Shown one piece after another: positions 43,041 to 52,891 of a stretch of DNA of 64,000 nucleotides (position 1 is its first letter; each line of letters starts with the position of its first letter). Location of the stretch: contig NZ_CP021768.1 in the NCBI RefSeq assembly GCF_002192255.1, forward strand, positions 2,622,001 to 2,686,000, read 5' to 3'. This stretch comes from Stenotrophomonas sp. WZN-1 (GTDB lineage: Bacteria > Pseudomonadota > Gammaproteobacteria > Xanthomonadales > Xanthomonadaceae). The notes below the pieces were generated by a model. The model had not been told where the DNA came from. It saw nothing but the letters and a program-made list of their open reading frames with translations, and did not search any database. Position numbers and translations under genes: made by a program.

Positions 43041-44048
43041 ATGACCCCACGTACCCTGGCCACCACGCTGGCCCTGCTGCTGGCCGGCGCTGCCGCCTCC
43101 ACTACCGTGTCCGCGCACGAACGCGTTCCTTCCGGCCAACAGGTCGGCACCAGCCCCTGGGGGCCGAAGGACGAGATCGGCCGGCTCAACCTGATCACCG
43201 ACGCCTCGCGCGCGGCGATCCTGTCGCGGGTCAGCGGCGGCAAGGCCTATGACCTGGCCACCGAGTACTACGTCGGCATGCCCAGCTGGCAGGATGCCGG
43301 CGACCCGCACTACCAGTTCTGGATGACCCACACCCCGCGCGGCACGGTGATGGATGATCCGATGGGCGTGGGTGAAACCATGAACCTCACCCGCAGCTAC
43401 ACCGGCACCGCGTTCTCGATGTACAGCCACACCGGCACCCACATCGATGCGCTGAACCACTTCGGCATCCACGGAAAGATCTGGAACGGCTTCGAGGCCG
43501 ACAAGCACCTCGGCGACCGTGGCTGGAACGTCACCGGCATCGAGAAATTCCCACCGCTGATCGCACGCGGCGTGCTGATCGACGTGGCCGGCGCCAAGGG
43601 CGTGGACATGCTGCCGGACAGCTACCGCGTCACCCGCCAGGACCTGAAGGATGCGCTGGCACGCCAGCAGGTGAAGCTGCAGCAGGGTGACATCGTGCTG
43701 ATCCGCACCGGCCGAATGCGCCTGTTCGAACAACCCAAGGCCTACATGGCCAATCCGCCGGGCATGGGCCTGGACGCGGCGCGCTTCCTGGTCGAGGACA
43801 GCGGCGCGATGATCGTCGGCGCCGACAACCTCAGCTTCGAGACCTTCCCCTCGGAGGTGTCGGACGACTACGTGCCGCTGCACACCTACCTGCTGGCCCA
43901 GCAGGGTGCACCGATCATCGAACTGGTGGCGCTGGACGAACTGGCCCGCGACAAGGTCTACGAATTCGCCTTCATCGGCGGCCCGCTGAAGATCCGCGGC
44001 GGCGATGCCGCGCCGCTGCGCCCGGTCGCGCTGCCGGTCCGCCCGTAA
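43041..44048 (+). CDS. Exported cyclase-family (kynurenine formamidase-like) hydrolase
   Basis: 335 residues with signal peptide (LATTLALLLAGAAASTTVSA-HE). The family signature is 'HTGTHIDALNHFG' (HxGTHxDxxxHF), which binds the catalytic metal, with 'GVLIDVAGAKG' and 'GDIVLIRTGRMRLF' downstream. Related enzymes hydrolyse N-formyl, lactone or amide bonds. The periplasmic form is unlike KynB, so the substrate is uncertain. Good RBS (AAGGAG) 6 nt before the ATG. Probably one operon with the DsbA-like gene. Confidence 0.88.
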   Translation: MTPRTLATTLALLLAGAAASTTVSAHERVPSGQQVGTSPWGPKDEIGRLNLITDASRAAILSRVSGGKAYDLATEYYVGMPSWQDAGDPHYQFWMTHTPRGTVMDDPMGVGETMNLTRSYTGTAFSMYSHTGTHIDALNHFGIHGKIWNGFEADKHLGDRGWNVTGIEKFPPLIARGVLIDVAGAKGVDMLPDSYRVTRQDLKDALARQQVKLQQGDIVLIRTGRMRLFEQPKAYMANPPGMGLDAARFLVEDSGAMIVGADNLSFETFPSEVSDDYVPLHTYLLAQQGAPIIELVALDELARDKVYEFAFIGGPLKIRGGDAAPLRPVALPVRP

Positions 44049-44057
44049 CCAAGGCCT

Positions 44058-44120
44058 GTGGGTGCCGACCCTGGTCGGCATTCCGTCCCATATCGGGTGG
44101 GTGCCGACCTTGGTCGGCAC
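44058..44120 (+). repeat. Two degenerate GTAG-type REPs
   Basis: GTGGGTGCCGACCCTGGTCGGCA (44058-44080) and GTGGGTGCCGACCTTGGTCGGCA (44097-44119). The head has drifted from GTAG to GTGG. They separate the cyclase gene from the LexA-type promoter of imuA. Confidence 0.75.
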
Positions 44121-44164
44121 TCCTTTACCCCTTCAGCAACCTGAAACCTGACCCGCCAATTTCA

Positions 44165-44179
44165 TTAGTAATTCTACTC
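44165..44179 (+). promoter_or_regulatory. LexA box of the imu cassette
   Basis: TTAG-TAATTC-TACTC, one base from the Xanthomonadaceae LexA consensus TTAG-N6-TACTA. It lies 128 bp upstream of the imuA ATG in the gap after the cyclase gene. This fits SOS control of imuA-imuB-dnaE2. Confidence 0.75.
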
Positions 44180-44306
44180 ACAACGCGAGTAGCATGTCCG
44201 GTCTCAGCCCCTGATACCGGCCCGTCGATACTCGCTCCATGCCTGTCGTTTCCGCCCGTTCCTGCCGCTTCCAGCCCACCCGGCGCCTCCCTTGGAGGAC
44301 CGGCTG

Positions 44307-44921
44307 ATGGGCGCCGTCGTCGCCCTCGACCGGCTGCTGGACGGCCGCCAGTTGTGGCGCGGTCCGGCCCGCCAGGGACCGGCCAGCGACCACCTGGCCA
44401 GCGGCCATCCGGCACTGGATGCACGCCTGCCCGGCGGTGGCTGGCCGGCCAGCGGGCTGTGCGAGGTACTGCAGGCAGCGCCCGGCGTGGGCGAGCTGGC
44501 CCTGGTCTGGCCGGCGCTGGCGAAGCTGAGCCAGCGCGACCGCCCGATCGTGCTGGTCGCCCCGCCCTATCGCCCGCATGCCCCGGCCTGGGCCGCCGCC
44601 GGGCTGGACCTGGCCCAGCTGCAGATCATCCACGCCGCGCCGAAACAGGCGCTGTGGGCCGCCGAGCAATGCCTGCGCTCTGCGGCCTGCGCGGCGGTGC
44701 TGTGCTGGCCGCACCAGGCCGACGATCGCGCCCTGCGCCGGCTGCAGGTCGCCGCTGACAGCGGCCAGTGCCTGGGCTTCGTGTTCCGCGAGGCGCAGGC
44801 AGCGCGCAACCCCTCCCCGGCCAGCCTGCGCCTGCAGCTCGACCACGGCCAGGTACGGGTGCTGAAGTGCCGTGGCGGCCTGCCACCCGCGCAGCCGTTG
44901 CCACTGGCCATCGCCCACTGA
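44307..44921 (+). CDS. imuA: Translesion synthesis protein ImuA
   Basis: 204 residues, RecA/SulA-like NTPase fold: 'HLASGHPALDARLPGGGWPASGLCEVL' corresponds to the start of the fold and 'GELALVWPALAKL' to the following strand-helix. The P-loop is degenerate, as in other ImuA/SulA-like proteins. Start at MGAVVALD with GGAGG 8 nt upstream. ImuA works with ImuB and DnaE2 in damage-induced mutagenesis. Tight operon: 9 nt to imuB, 6 nt from imuB to dnaE2. Confidence 0.92.
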   Translation: MGAVVALDRLLDGRQLWRGPARQGPASDHLASGHPALDARLPGGGWPASGLCEVLQAAPGVGELALVWPALAKLSQRDRPIVLVAPPYRPHAPAWAAAGLDLAQLQIIHAAPKQALWAAEQCLRSAACAAVLCWPHQADDRALRRLQVAADSGQCLGFVFREAQAARNPSPASLRLQLDHGQVRVLKCRGGLPPAQPLPLAIAH

Positions 44922-44930
44922 GGCCGCGCC

Positions 44931-46340
44931 ATGCACTGGGCCTGCCTGTTGTTGCCGCAGCTGGCGCTGGATAGCGTGATGCGCCTGCAGCCGGACCCGC
45001 AGCGGCCACTGGTGCTGCTGCAGGGGCCGGCACAGCGCCGCGTGCTGCGTGCGGTCAGCCCGGCCGCCCGCGCAGCGGGGTTGCGCCCGGGCATGCTGCT
45101 GTCGGCCGCGCAGGTGCTGGTGCAGGACATGCACCTGCACGACTACGACCCGAACGCCGAACAGCACACCCGGCAGCTGCTGGCCAGCTGGGCCTACGCC
45201 TACAGCTCGCAGGTCAGCCTCGATTTCCCGCATGCACTGGTGCTGGAGATCGGCGCCAGCCGTGCCCTGTTCGGTGACTGGCTGACGATCGAGAAGCGCC
45301 TGCGCAACGAACTGCATGAACTCGGGTTCCGCCACCGCCTGGTGGCCGCACCCACCGCGCATGCCGCGCGCGTGCTGGCCAACGTCCACGATGGTCTCGG
45401 CATCGATGCGCAGCAGCTGCCGGCTGCGCTGGCACAGCTTCCCTTGCCACGCTGCGGCCTGCCCAGCGATGCGGTGACCGTCCTCGGCCGTTCCGGCCTG
45501 CGCACGCTGGGTGCGGTGCTCGAGCTGCCGCGCGACAGCCTGGCCCGGCGCTTCGCGCCCGACGTGCTGCAACAGCTGGATGCATTGCGCGGCCTGCCCA
45601 CCGCGCCATTGCGCTACTACCAGCCACCGGACCGTTTCGATGCGCGCATCGAATTCGAATACGAGATTGAATCCAGCCAGGCCCTGCTGTTCCCGCTGCG
45701 CCGCCTGCTGCTGGACCTGGCGGCCTTCCTGTGTTCGCGCGATGGCGGCGTGCAGCGCTTCGACCTGCATTTCGAGCATGACCTGCTGCCGGCCAGCGTG
45801 CTGACCATCGGCCTGCTGGCACCCGAACGCGATCCCGCGCTGCTGTTCGAGATCGCACGCAACCGCATGGAAGCGTTCGCCCTGCCCGCTGGCAGCCGCG
45901 CACTGCGCCTGCAGGCCGAACAGCTGCCACCGTTCGTGCCCGCCGCGCGCGACCTGTTCGACACCCGGCCGGCGCAGGCGATGCCCTGGAACCAGCTGCG
46001 CGAGCGCCTGCGTGCGCGGCTCGGCGATGACGCCGTGCAGCCGCTGGCCGTACAGGCCGACCACCGCCCCGAGCGCGCCAGCGGCATCCAGCCTGCGGCC
46101 AAGCCACCGGCATACTGGCCACTGCGCCCAGGCTGGCTGCTGGACACCCCGCAACCGCTGCGTGACCCGCGCCTGCGCATCGTTGCCGGGCCGGAGCGGA
46201 TCGAATCAGGCTGGTGGGACCAGGCCGACGCGCGCCGCGACTACTACGTGGTGGAAACCGCGCATGGCCAGCGCGGCTGGGCTTTCCGTGACCGCAACGA
46301 TCCACATGCACCGTGGATGCTGCACGGCTGGTTCGGCTGA
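44931..46340 (+). CDS. imuB: Y-family polymerase-like ImuB
   Basis: 469 residues. It follows the Y-family layout (N-terminal palm/fingers, 'LLASWAYAYSSQVSLDFPHALVLEIGAS', HhH-like 'LGRSGLRTLGAVLELP', little-finger-like C-terminus) but the acidic metal-binding residues of active polymerases are absent (start 'CLLLPQLALD', no DE motif), as is known for ImuB. It is a clamp-binding scaffold that recruits ImuA and DnaE2. C-terminal region 400-469 is the partner-binding end. Confidence 0.93.
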   Translation: MHWACLLLPQLALDSVMRLQPDPQRPLVLLQGPAQRRVLRAVSPAARAAGLRPGMLLSAAQVLVQDMHLHDYDPNAEQHTRQLLASWAYAYSSQVSLDFPHALVLEIGASRALFGDWLTIEKRLRNELHELGFRHRLVAAPTAHAARVLANVHDGLGIDAQQLPAALAQLPLPRCGLPSDAVTVLGRSGLRTLGAVLELPRDSLARRFAPDVLQQLDALRGLPTAPLRYYQPPDRFDARIEFEYEIESSQALLFPLRRLLLDLAAFLCSRDGGVQRFDLHFEHDLLPASVLTIGLLAPERDPALLFEIARNRMEAFALPAGSRALRLQAEQLPPFVPAARDLFDTRPAQAMPWNQLRERLRARLGDDAVQPLAVQADHRPERASGIQPAAKPPAYWPLRPGWLLDTPQPLRDPRLRIVAGPERIESGWWDQADARRDYYVVETAHGQRGWAFRDRNDPHAPWMLHGWFG

Positions 46341-46346
46341 GCCGCC

Positions 46347-49300
46347 ATGCACAGCGAACTGCCCGGCTACGCCGAACTGCACTGCCTGTCGGCCTTCAGT
46401 TTCCAGCGTGGCGCCTCGATCGCCGAAGAACTGTTCGCGCGCGCGGCTGGCCAGGGCTACCGCGCGTTGGCGATCACCGACGAATGCTCGCTGGCCGGCA
46501 TCGTACGCGCCTGGCAGGCGGCGAAGACCCATGGCGTGGCGCTGATTGTCGGTGCCGAATTCCAGGTCGAGGACGGGCCGAAGCTGGCCCTGCTGTGCAC
46601 CGACCAGGCCGCCTACGCCGGCTTGTGCCAGTTGATTACCACCTGCCGCCGACGGGCCGCCAAGGGCGAATACCGCTGCCTGCGCGAGGACCTGCTCGGC
46701 CTGCCCGATGGCCTGCTGTGCCTGTGGCTGGACCGGCAACCGGCCGCCACCGACCTGGAGCTGCTGCGCACCGGCTTCGCTGAACGGCTGTGGCTGGCGG
46801 TGGAGCTGCACCACGAGCACGACGACGCACGCCGCCTGCAGCAACTGCAGGCCTTCGGCGAACGCCACTGCCTGCCGCTGGTCGCCAGTGGTGATGTGCA
46901 CATGCACGTGCGCCGCCGCCGCGCCCTGCAGGACACCCTGACCGCGATCCGCCACCGCTGCAGCGTGGCCGAGGCTGGCTGGCGCCTGTTCCCCAACGGC
47001 GAGCGCCACCTGCGCCCGCGCACCGCGCTGGCCCAGCTGTATCCGCCCGAATTGCTGGCCGAGACCCTGCGCATCGCCGAGCGCTGCCACTTCACCCTGG
47101 AGCAGCTGCAGTACACCTATCCGCGCGAGCTGGTGCCCGAAGGGCACGACCCGGACAGCTGGCTGCGCGTGCTGGTCGAGCGTGGCATTCCCTGGCGCTG
47201 GAAAGGCGGCATCGAACCGGCACAGCGCACGCAGATCGAGCACGAACTGGCATTGATCAGGCAGAAAAACTACGCCTCCTACTTCCTCACCGTGCAGGAC
47301 ATCGTGCGCTTCGCGCGCAGCCAGGGCATCCTCTGCCAGGGCCGCGGCTCGGCGGCCAACTCGGCGGTGTGCTTCGTGCTGGGCGTGACCGAGATCGACC
47401 CGGCGCGCAGCAACCTGCTGTTCGAGCGCTTCATCTCCGCCGAGCGCGACGAGCCACCGGATATCGACATCGACTTCGAGCACGAGCGCCGCGAGGAAGT
47501 GCTGCAGTATGTATTCAAGCGCTATGGCCGCGAACGCGCCGCGCTGACTGCGGTGGCCATCAGCTACCGTGGCCGCAGCGCGATCCGCGACGTCGCCCGT
47601 GCACTTGGCCTGCCGATGGACCAGGTCAACGAACTGGGCGCGGCGATGGACCACTGGGGCGGCAACATCCCGCTGCCGGAAACCCTGCGCGAGCGTGGCT
47701 TCGATCCGGACACGCCGTTGATGCGGCGCTTGCTGGCGCTGACCGCCGAGCTGATCGACTTCCCCCGCCACCTGTCGCAGCACCCGGGCGGTTTCGTGAT
47801 CTCCGAGCATCCGCTGTCGACCCTGGTGCCGGTGGAAAACGCGGCGATGGCCGACCGCACCGTCATCCAGTGGGACAAGGATGACCTGGATGCCACCGGT
47901 CTGATGAAGGTCGACTGCCTGGCGCTGGGTATGCTCACCGCCATCCGCAAATGCCTGGCGATGCTGCAGCAGCATGGCCTGCACGAAGGACGCATGGATG
48001 CAATTCCCGATGAAGACGGCCCGACCTACGACATGATCTGCGCCGCCGATACCATCGGCGTGTTCCAGATCGAGTCGCGCGCGCAGATGGCGATGTTGCC
48101 ACGCCTGCAGCCACGCGAGTTCTACGACCTGGTGATCGAGGTGGCGATCGTGCGTCCCGGCCCGATCCAGGGCGACATGGTCCATCCTTACCTTGAGCGG
48201 CGGCGGATCCTGCGCGAACAGGGACCGGACGCGTTGAACGATCCGGACAATCCGCTCTATCCAGCACGGCTGGAACGCGTGTTCGCACGCACGCTGGGCG
48301 TGCCGCTGTTCCAGGAGCAGGTGATGCAGCTGGCAGTGGAAGCCGCCGGTTACACGCCTGGCCAGGCCGATGCCCTGCGCCGCTCGATGGCGGCGTGGAA
48401 GCGTCGTGGCGGCCTGGAACCGCATCGCGAAAAGCTGCTGACGGGCATGTTGAGAAACGGCTTCAGCCTGGAATACGGCGAGCACCTGTTCGAGCAGATC
48501 AAGGGATTCGGCGATTACGGCTTCCCGGAAAGCCATGCCGCCAGCTTCGCCCTGCTGACCTATGCCAGCTGCTGGCTGAAGTGCCACCACCCGGCCGCGT
48601 TCACTGCCAGCCTGATCAACAGCCAGCCACTGGGCTTCTACAGCCCCGACCAGCTGCTGCACGACGCGCGCCGGCATGGCATCGGCGTGTTGCCGGTGGA
48701 CGTGCGCCACAGCGACTGGGACTGCACACTGGATTTCGGCAAGGGGCCGGCGGCGATCCGGCTCGGCCTGCGCCTGATCGAAGGCTGCAACGAAGCGGCC
48801 GTGCAGGCCATCATGCGCGAACGTGCGCGTCGCCCGTTCGACGATGTCGGCGACCTGTGCCAGCGCACCGCACTGGACCGCCGCCAGCAGGGCCTGCTGG
48901 CCGATGCCGGTGCGCTGCGTGGGCTCAGCGGCCATCGCCATCGTGCACGCTGGGATATCTCCGGCGTGGAGAACCGGCTGCCGCTGTTCGACCAGGCCCG
49001 CGCCACCGCCGAAGCCCGCGTGCCACTGCCCCTGCCCAGCGCCTGGGAGGACATGCAGGCCGACTACCGCAGCACCGGCACCACCCTCGGCCGCCATCCC
49101 ATCTCATTCCTGCGCGCGCAGCTGCGCAGCCGTGGCTGCCTGGACGCCGCGCAGCTGGCGGGCCACGGCCATGGCCGTCGCGTGCGCATCGCCGGCCTGG
49201 TACGCATGCGCCAGCGCCCGCAGACCGCCAGCGGCGTCACCTTCCTCACCCTCGAGGACGAGACCGGCATGGTCAACGCCGTGGTCTGGCGGCACCTGGC

Positions 49301-49457
49301 CGATCGCCAGCACCGCGTGCTGGTCGATACCCAACTGATGCAGATCGACGGCCGCCTGGAACGCGTCGATGGAGTACAGCATGTCATCGTGCAGCGCATG
49401 CATTGCCTGGATGAACTGCTGCAGGGGCTGCGCAGCCACAGCCGCGATTTCCATTGA
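46347..49457 (+). CDS. dnaE2: Error-prone DNA polymerase DnaE2
   Basis: 1036 residues. PHP domain at the N-terminus ([17 protein letters not shown]), C-family polymerase core with the catalytic acidic run '[14 protein letters not shown]' (Asp372/374/376), '[15 protein letters not shown]', '[13 protein letters not shown]', '[21 protein letters not shown]', and a C-terminal OB fold (about 900-1000). DnaE2 copies damaged templates and causes induced mutation. It is the last gene of the imu cassette. No separate lexA2 gene is in the window. Confidence 0.96.
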   Translation: MHSELPGYAELHCLSAFSFQRGASIAEELFARAAGQGYRALAITDECSLAGIVRAWQAAKTHGVALIVGAEFQVEDGPKLALLCTDQAAYAGLCQLITTCRRRAAKGEYRCLREDLLGLPDGLLCLWLDRQPAATDLELLRTGFAERLWLAVELHHEHDDARRLQQLQAFGERHCLPLVASGDVHMHVRRRRALQDTLTAIRHRCSVAEAGWRLFPNGERHLRPRTALAQLYPPELLAETLRIAERCHFTLEQLQYTYPRELVPEGHDPDSWLRVLVERGIPWRWKGGIEPAQRTQIEHELALIRQKNYASYFLTVQDIVRFARSQGILCQGRGSAANSAVCFVLGVTEIDPARSNLLFERFISAERDEPPDIDIDFEHERREEVLQYVFKRYGRERAALTAVAISYRGRSAIRDVARALGLPMDQVNELGAAMDHWGGNIPLPETLRERGFDPDTPLMRRLLALTAELIDFPRHLSQHPGGFVISEHPLSTLVPVENAAMADRTVIQWDKDDLDATGLMKVDCLALGMLTAIRKCLAMLQQHGLHEGRMDAIPDEDGPTYDMICAADTIGVFQIESRAQMAMLPRLQPREFYDLVIEVAIVRPGPIQGDMVHPYLERRRILREQGPDALNDPDNPLYPARLERVFARTLGVPLFQEQVMQLAVEAAGYTPGQADALRRSMAAWKRRGGLEPHREKLLTGMLRNGFSLEYGEHLFEQIKGFGDYGFPESHAASFALLTYASCWLKCHHPAAFTASLINSQPLGFYSPDQLLHDARRHGIGVLPVDVRHSDWDCTLDFGKGPAAIRLGLRLIEGCNEAAVQAIMRERARRPFDDVGDLCQRTALDRRQQGLLADAGALRGLSGHRHRARWDISGVENRLPLFDQARATAEARVPLPLPSAWEDMQADYRSTGTTLGRHPISFLRAQLRSRGCLDAAQLAGHGHGRRVRIAGLVRMRQRPQTASGVTFLTLEDETGMVNAVVWRHLADRQHRVLVDTQLMQIDGRLERVDGVQHVIVQRMHCLDELLQGLRSHSRDFH

Positions 49458-49538
49458 CGATACACAGCGTCACACAGCGAACTGGTCATCAGTCCCCCGC
49501 ATCCGCTATCGTCGCTGCATCCAAGGAAGGACGACACG

Positions 49539-50045
49539 ATGCCCCGTGCACTGCTGCTGACCACGCTGGTGGTCTCCATACTCGCCCTGCTGGTTTCCGG
49601 CTGGACTGCCTGGAGCCTGCATCGCAGCCAATCGTCCCAGCGCATCATCGAAGCGCGTGGGCTGATCATCCACGATGGCAATGGCCAACCACGGGTGATC
49701 CTCGGCGCGCCGGTGCCCGACCCACTCAGCCGGGGCCGTACCCAGGGGCCGCGCGCCACCGCCCTGTCCGGCCTGATCCTGCTCGGCCCGGATGGCTCCG
49801 AACGCGGGGGCTATGGCACCAGCGATCGTGGCGGTGAAGCCGTGCTGACCCTGGACGATGCCAATGGCACCACGGAGGTGTTCAAAGTGGTGGCCAACCC
49901 GGACCGCGGCGCCAGCCTGATGGTCAAGCACCAGAACAACACCGGCGCCATGCTCACCTCCTGGCAGGGCAAGCCGGAACTGATGTTCGTCGATGACAGC
50001 GGCCAGTCCTATTACGTGCGCCCGGGTGCCAACGCCGCGCCCTGA
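49539..50045 (+). CDS. Membrane-anchored protein of unknown function
   Basis: 168 residues: one N-terminal membrane helix (about 5-27, ALLLTTLVVSILALLVSGWTAW), then a soluble periplasmic part rich in Gly, Asp and beta-turns: 'LIIHDGNGQPRVILGAP', 'LILLGPDGSERGGYGTSDRGGEAVL', 'NNTGAMLTSWQGKPELMFVDDSG'. Repeated 'D..G' turns suggest a beta-sandwich or propeller-like repeat. RBS AAGGAAGG precedes the ATG. No recognised family. It stands between dnaE2 and the MocR gene. Confidence 0.7.
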   Translation: MPRALLLTTLVVSILALLVSGWTAWSLHRSQSSQRIIEARGLIIHDGNGQPRVILGAPVPDPLSRGRTQGPRATALSGLILLGPDGSERGGYGTSDRGGEAVLTLDDANGTTEVFKVVANPDRGASLMVKHQNNTGAMLTSWQGKPELMFVDDSGQSYYVRPGANAAP

Positions 50046-50056
50046 TCTGCCTTTTT

Positions 50057-51343
50057 CTACAGACCGCACACCGCCGCCAGATCATCGGCCAGCAGCCGCA
50101 GCTGCGCCGCCCCCAGCGCCGCGCAGGTGATGCGCAGGCCATGCCCCGGCGCCGCCACCGCGAATACCTCGCCCGCGCGCACATGCCATCCGCGCGCGGC
50201 CAGCGCCAGCACCTGCGGATGGCTGTCGGCCGGCAACGGCAACCACAGGTTCAATCCCTCCATCGGCAGCGGCGTCGGCACGCCACGCGCGCGCAGCAGT
50301 TCCTGCAGCGACTGCAGCCGCTGCTGGTAACGCTCGCCCGCCGAGGCGATCTTTGCCCGCTGCGTCGCCGAGGCCAGCACCGACGTCGCCGCATCCTGCA
50401 GCAGATGACTGACCCAGCCGGTGCCGGACGCCAGCCGCAGCCGCAACCGCGACGCGGTCTCGTCGTCACAGGCCAACCAGGCCAGCCGCAGATCGGGGCC
50501 GAGCGGCTTGGACAGCGAACGCAACAGCGCCCAGCGCCGGCCATCCAGCGGCAGTACCGAGTGGTAGGCCTGCTGCGAAAGCAGCGCGTAGTGATCGTCG
50601 ATCAGCACCGCCACCTGCGGGTAGGCCGCCAGCAACTGCCGCAACGCTCGCGCCCGCTTCGCATCCAGGCTGGCCCCGGTCGGGTTGTGCGCACGCGGGG
50701 TCAGCAGCACCGCGCGTGCGCCGGCCTCCAGCGCCTGCCGCAGCGAATCGACCTGCATGCCATGCGCGTCCACCGCCACCGGCAACGGCGCGTGGCCCAC
50801 AGCATTGAGCACATTGAGGCTGCCGAGGAAGCACGGATCCTCCACTGCGATGCGATCCCCCGGCAGCAGCCACGCCGCCAGCAGGCGTTCGATGCCATCG
50901 ACCGCGCCATGGGTCAGCTCCAGGGCGTACCCCTCGGGGCAGTCCGCATCCAGCGAGGCGCGTGCCAGCACCTGCAACCTCGGGTCGACCGTGCCCACGC
51001 CATACAGCCGTGGTGCCGCCGGGGCCAGGCGCAGGGTCGGCAGCAGGCGCGGATCGGGGTTGCCACCGGCGAGGTCCTGCAGGGCCAGCCCTGGTGTACT
51101 GCCCTCGCGTGCCAGCGTCGGCGGCAGTCCACGCACCACGGTGCCACGACGGCCCGCCGTGCTGGCCAGGCCCGCCGCATCCAGTCGCTTGTAGGCAGCG
51201 GCCACAGTGTTGCGGTTCACGCCCAGCTGCCCGGCCAATTCACGCACCGGCGGCAGCACGCTGCCGGCCGGTAGGCGGCCCTTGCCGATGCCGTCGCGGA
51301 TGCTGTCGAAGATCGACTCGGCGCTATGTCCGGTGATTTTCAT
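50057..51343 (-). CDS. MocR-type regulator (GntR HTH + PLP-dependent aminotransferase domain)
   Basis: 428 residues. GntR helix-turn-helix at about 10-70 ('LPPVRELAGQLGVNRNTVAAAYKRL'), then a fold-type-I aminotransferase domain with 'GSLNVLNAVGH', 'TPRAHNPTGASLD', 'VLIDDHYALLS' and the PLP-lysine region 'LLRSLSKPLGPDLRLAWL'. MocR proteins bind PLP as effector and often control vitamin B6 or amino-acid genes (PdxR of pdxST). Divergent from yggS-like gene; two 13-bp direct repeats 22 bp apart overlap its promoter and start. So it probably controls itself and the PLP-protein operon. Confidence 0.9.
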   Translation of the reverse strand: MKITGHSAESIFDSIRDGIGKGRLPAGSVLPPVRELAGQLGVNRNTVAAAYKRLDAAGLASTAGRRGTVVRGLPPTLAREGSTPGLALQDLAGGNPDPRLLPTLRLAPAAPRLYGVGTVDPRLQVLARASLDADCPEGYALELTHGAVDGIERLLAAWLLPGDRIAVEDPCFLGSLNVLNAVGHAPLPVAVDAHGMQVDSLRQALEAGARAVLLTPRAHNPTGASLDAKRARALRQLLAAYPQVAVLIDDHYALLSQQAYHSVLPLDGRRWALLRSLSKPLGPDLRLAWLACDDETASRLRLRLASGTGWVSHLLQDAATSVLASATQRAKIASAGERYQQRLQSLQELLRARGVPTPLPMEGLNLWLPLPADSHPQVLALAARGWHVRAGEVFAVAAPGHGLRITCAALGAAQLRLLADDLAAVCGL

Positions 51344-51344
51344 T

Positions 51345-51379
51345 TTGTCCTATGCCAAAATATATCTTGTCCTGTGCCA
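51345..51379. promoter_or_regulatory. MocR direct-repeat operator
   Basis: TTGTCCTATGCCA (51345-51357) and TTGTCCTGTGCCA (51367-51379), 12 of 13 identical, 22-bp period (two helical turns), with an AT-rich centre. Located between the MocR ATG and the yggS ATG. Direct repeats on one helix face are typical of MocR binding. Confidence 0.75.
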
Positions 51380-51419
51380 GTGTATCCCACCCTGGCCACC
51401 CTGCATTGGAGGTGCCCGC

Positions 51420-52193
51420 ATGCCCCTTGCCGCTGCCGACTGGCCCGTCGCCCAGTCCGTTGAACAGATCGCCGCCAACCTGGTCACGGTGCGCCAACGC
51501 ATCGCCGCGGCCTGCGCCCGCGTTGGCCGTGACCCGGCCAGCGTGCGCCTGCTGCCGGTCAGCAAGACCGTCGATGACGCCCGCATCCGCATGGCGGTGG
51601 CCGCCGGTTGCCACGAACTCGGCGAGAACAAGGTGCAGGAGGCGCAGCGCAAGGCCGAATCGATGGCCGACCTGGGCGTGCACTGGTCGGTGATCGGTCA
51701 CCTGCAGACCAACAAGGCGCGCTACGTGGCGCGCTTCGCCAGCGAGTTCCAGGCGCTGGACAGCCTGCGCGTGGCCGAGGCCCTGCAGCAGCGCCTGCAG
51801 CTGGAAGACCGCATGCTGGATGTGTTCGTGCAAGTCAACACCTCGGCCGAGCCGAGCAAGTACGGACTGGAACCCGACGCGGTCGAGGCCTTCGTGCAGC
51901 AGCTGCCGGCCTTCGATCGTCTGCACGTACGCGGCCTGATGACCCTGGCCATCTTCACCCCCGACGTCGAGCGCGTGCGCGCCTGCTTCGTGCGCCTGCG
52001 CGAACTGCGCGACCAGCTGCAACGCACCGCCCCGCCCGGCCTCGACCTGTCGCAGCTGTCGATGGGCATGTCCGGTGATTTCGAAGTGGCCATCGAGGAA
52101 GGTGCCACCGTGGTCCGCGTCGGCCAGGCCATTTTCGGCGCCCGCGCCACCCCGGACAGCTTCTACTGGCCGAACAGCGGAGCCCTGGCATGA
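51420..52193 (+). CDS. YggS-type PLP-binding homeostasis protein (PLPBP family)
   Basis: 257 residues. Fold-type-III barrel without catalytic partner: PLP-lysine in 'LLPVSKTVDD', 'ELGENKVQEAQRKAE', 'HWSVIGHLQTNKAR', 'VFVQVNTSAEPSKYGL', 'HVRGLMTL', and 'LSMGMSGDFEVAIEEGATVVRVGQAIFGAR'. Family members carry and balance PLP. The ATG follows 'GGAGGTGCCCGC'. It is longer than E. coli YggS by about 20 residues. It overlaps the amidotransferase gene by 4 nt and is divergent from a MocR gene. Xanthomonads usually have another yggS near proC or pilT, so this may be a second copy. Confidence 0.9.
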   Translation: MPLAAADWPVAQSVEQIAANLVTVRQRIAAACARVGRDPASVRLLPVSKTVDDARIRMAVAAGCHELGENKVQEAQRKAESMADLGVHWSVIGHLQTNKARYVARFASEFQALDSLRVAEALQQRLQLEDRMLDVFVQVNTSAEPSKYGLEPDAVEAFVQQLPAFDRLHVRGLMTLAIFTPDVERVRACFVRLRELRDQLQRTAPPGLDLSQLSMGMSGDFEVAIEEGATVVRVGQAIFGARATPDSFYWPNSGALA

Positions 52194-52891
52194 AGCACGC
52201 GGTTGTCCTGCAACACGTTGCCTTTGAAGACCTCGGCACCCTGCAGCCTCTGCTGTTGGCACAAGGCTGGCAGCTGCAGGTGCTGCAGGCCGGTGTCGAC
52301 GCCCTCGATCCGGCCGAAGCCGCCGACCTGCTGGTCGTGTTGGGCGGTCCGGTCAGCGTCAACGACGTAGATCTCTATCCCTTCCTCAACGACAGCATCG
52401 CGCTGCTGCAACGTCGGCTGCAGCAGCAGCGACCCACGCTGGGCATCTGCCTCGGTGCGCAGCTGATGGCGCGTGCACTCGGTGCCGACGTCGTCGCCAG
52501 TGGCGGCAAGGAGATCGGCTTTGCGCCGCTGCTGCTCACCGATGACGGCCAGCGCTCACCACTGCAGGCACTGCAGGGCATTCCCGTGCTGCATTGGCAT
52601 GGCGAAGCGTTCGAACTTCCAACCGGTGCACACCGCCTGGCCAGCACGCCGGCCTGCCGCCACCAGGCCTTCGCCATCGGCAACCATGCGTTGGCACTGC
52701 AATGCCATCCTGAGCTGGACGCGCGCCAGTTCGAGCGCTGGCTGATCGGTCACACCCTGGAACTGGCACAGGCCGGCATCGATCCGAACGATCTTCGCGC
52801 CCAGGCACGTCGTTATGGCGCACCGCTGGCGGCGGCGGCCACCGCAATGTTCGACCACTGGCTGCAGGACCTGCCGGAGATGCCGCGATGA
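52190..52891 (+). CDS. Class I glutamine amidotransferase
   Basis: 233 residues with the catalytic triad visible: Cys in 'LGICLGAQLMA', His and Glu in 'ALQCHPELD'. 'VVLGGPVSVND' and 'VLHWHGEAFELPTGAHRLAS' place it with the stand-alone GMP-synthase/GuaA-like amidotransferases (YfeJ-type). The synthase partner is not obvious, so it may transfer or just hydrolyse gamma-glutamyl or glutamine bonds. It overlaps both neighbours by 4 nt (ATGA), so yggS - amidotransferase - small gene are translationally coupled. Confidence 0.9.
   Translation: MKHAVVLQHVAFEDLGTLQPLLLAQGWQLQVLQAGVDALDPAEAADLLVVLGGPVSVNDVDLYPFLNDSIALLQRRLQQQRPTLGICLGAQLMARALGADVVASGGKEIGFAPLLLTDDGQRSPLQALQGIPVLHWHGEAFELPTGAHRLASTPACRHQAFAIGNHALALQCHPELDARQFERWLIGHTLELAQAGIDPNDLRAQARRYGAPLAAAATAMFDHWLQDLPEMPR

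Noticed and set aside
44940..46340. ImuB as an active Y-family DNA polymerase
   Set aside because: The acidic catalytic residues of DinB/UmuC are missing in the expected places, as known for ImuB.
46206..49097. Open frame of over 950 codons antisense to dnaE2
   Set aside because: It is a mirror of dnaE2 codon bias, has no ribosome site and no domain. The sense strand has an unmistakable polymerase.
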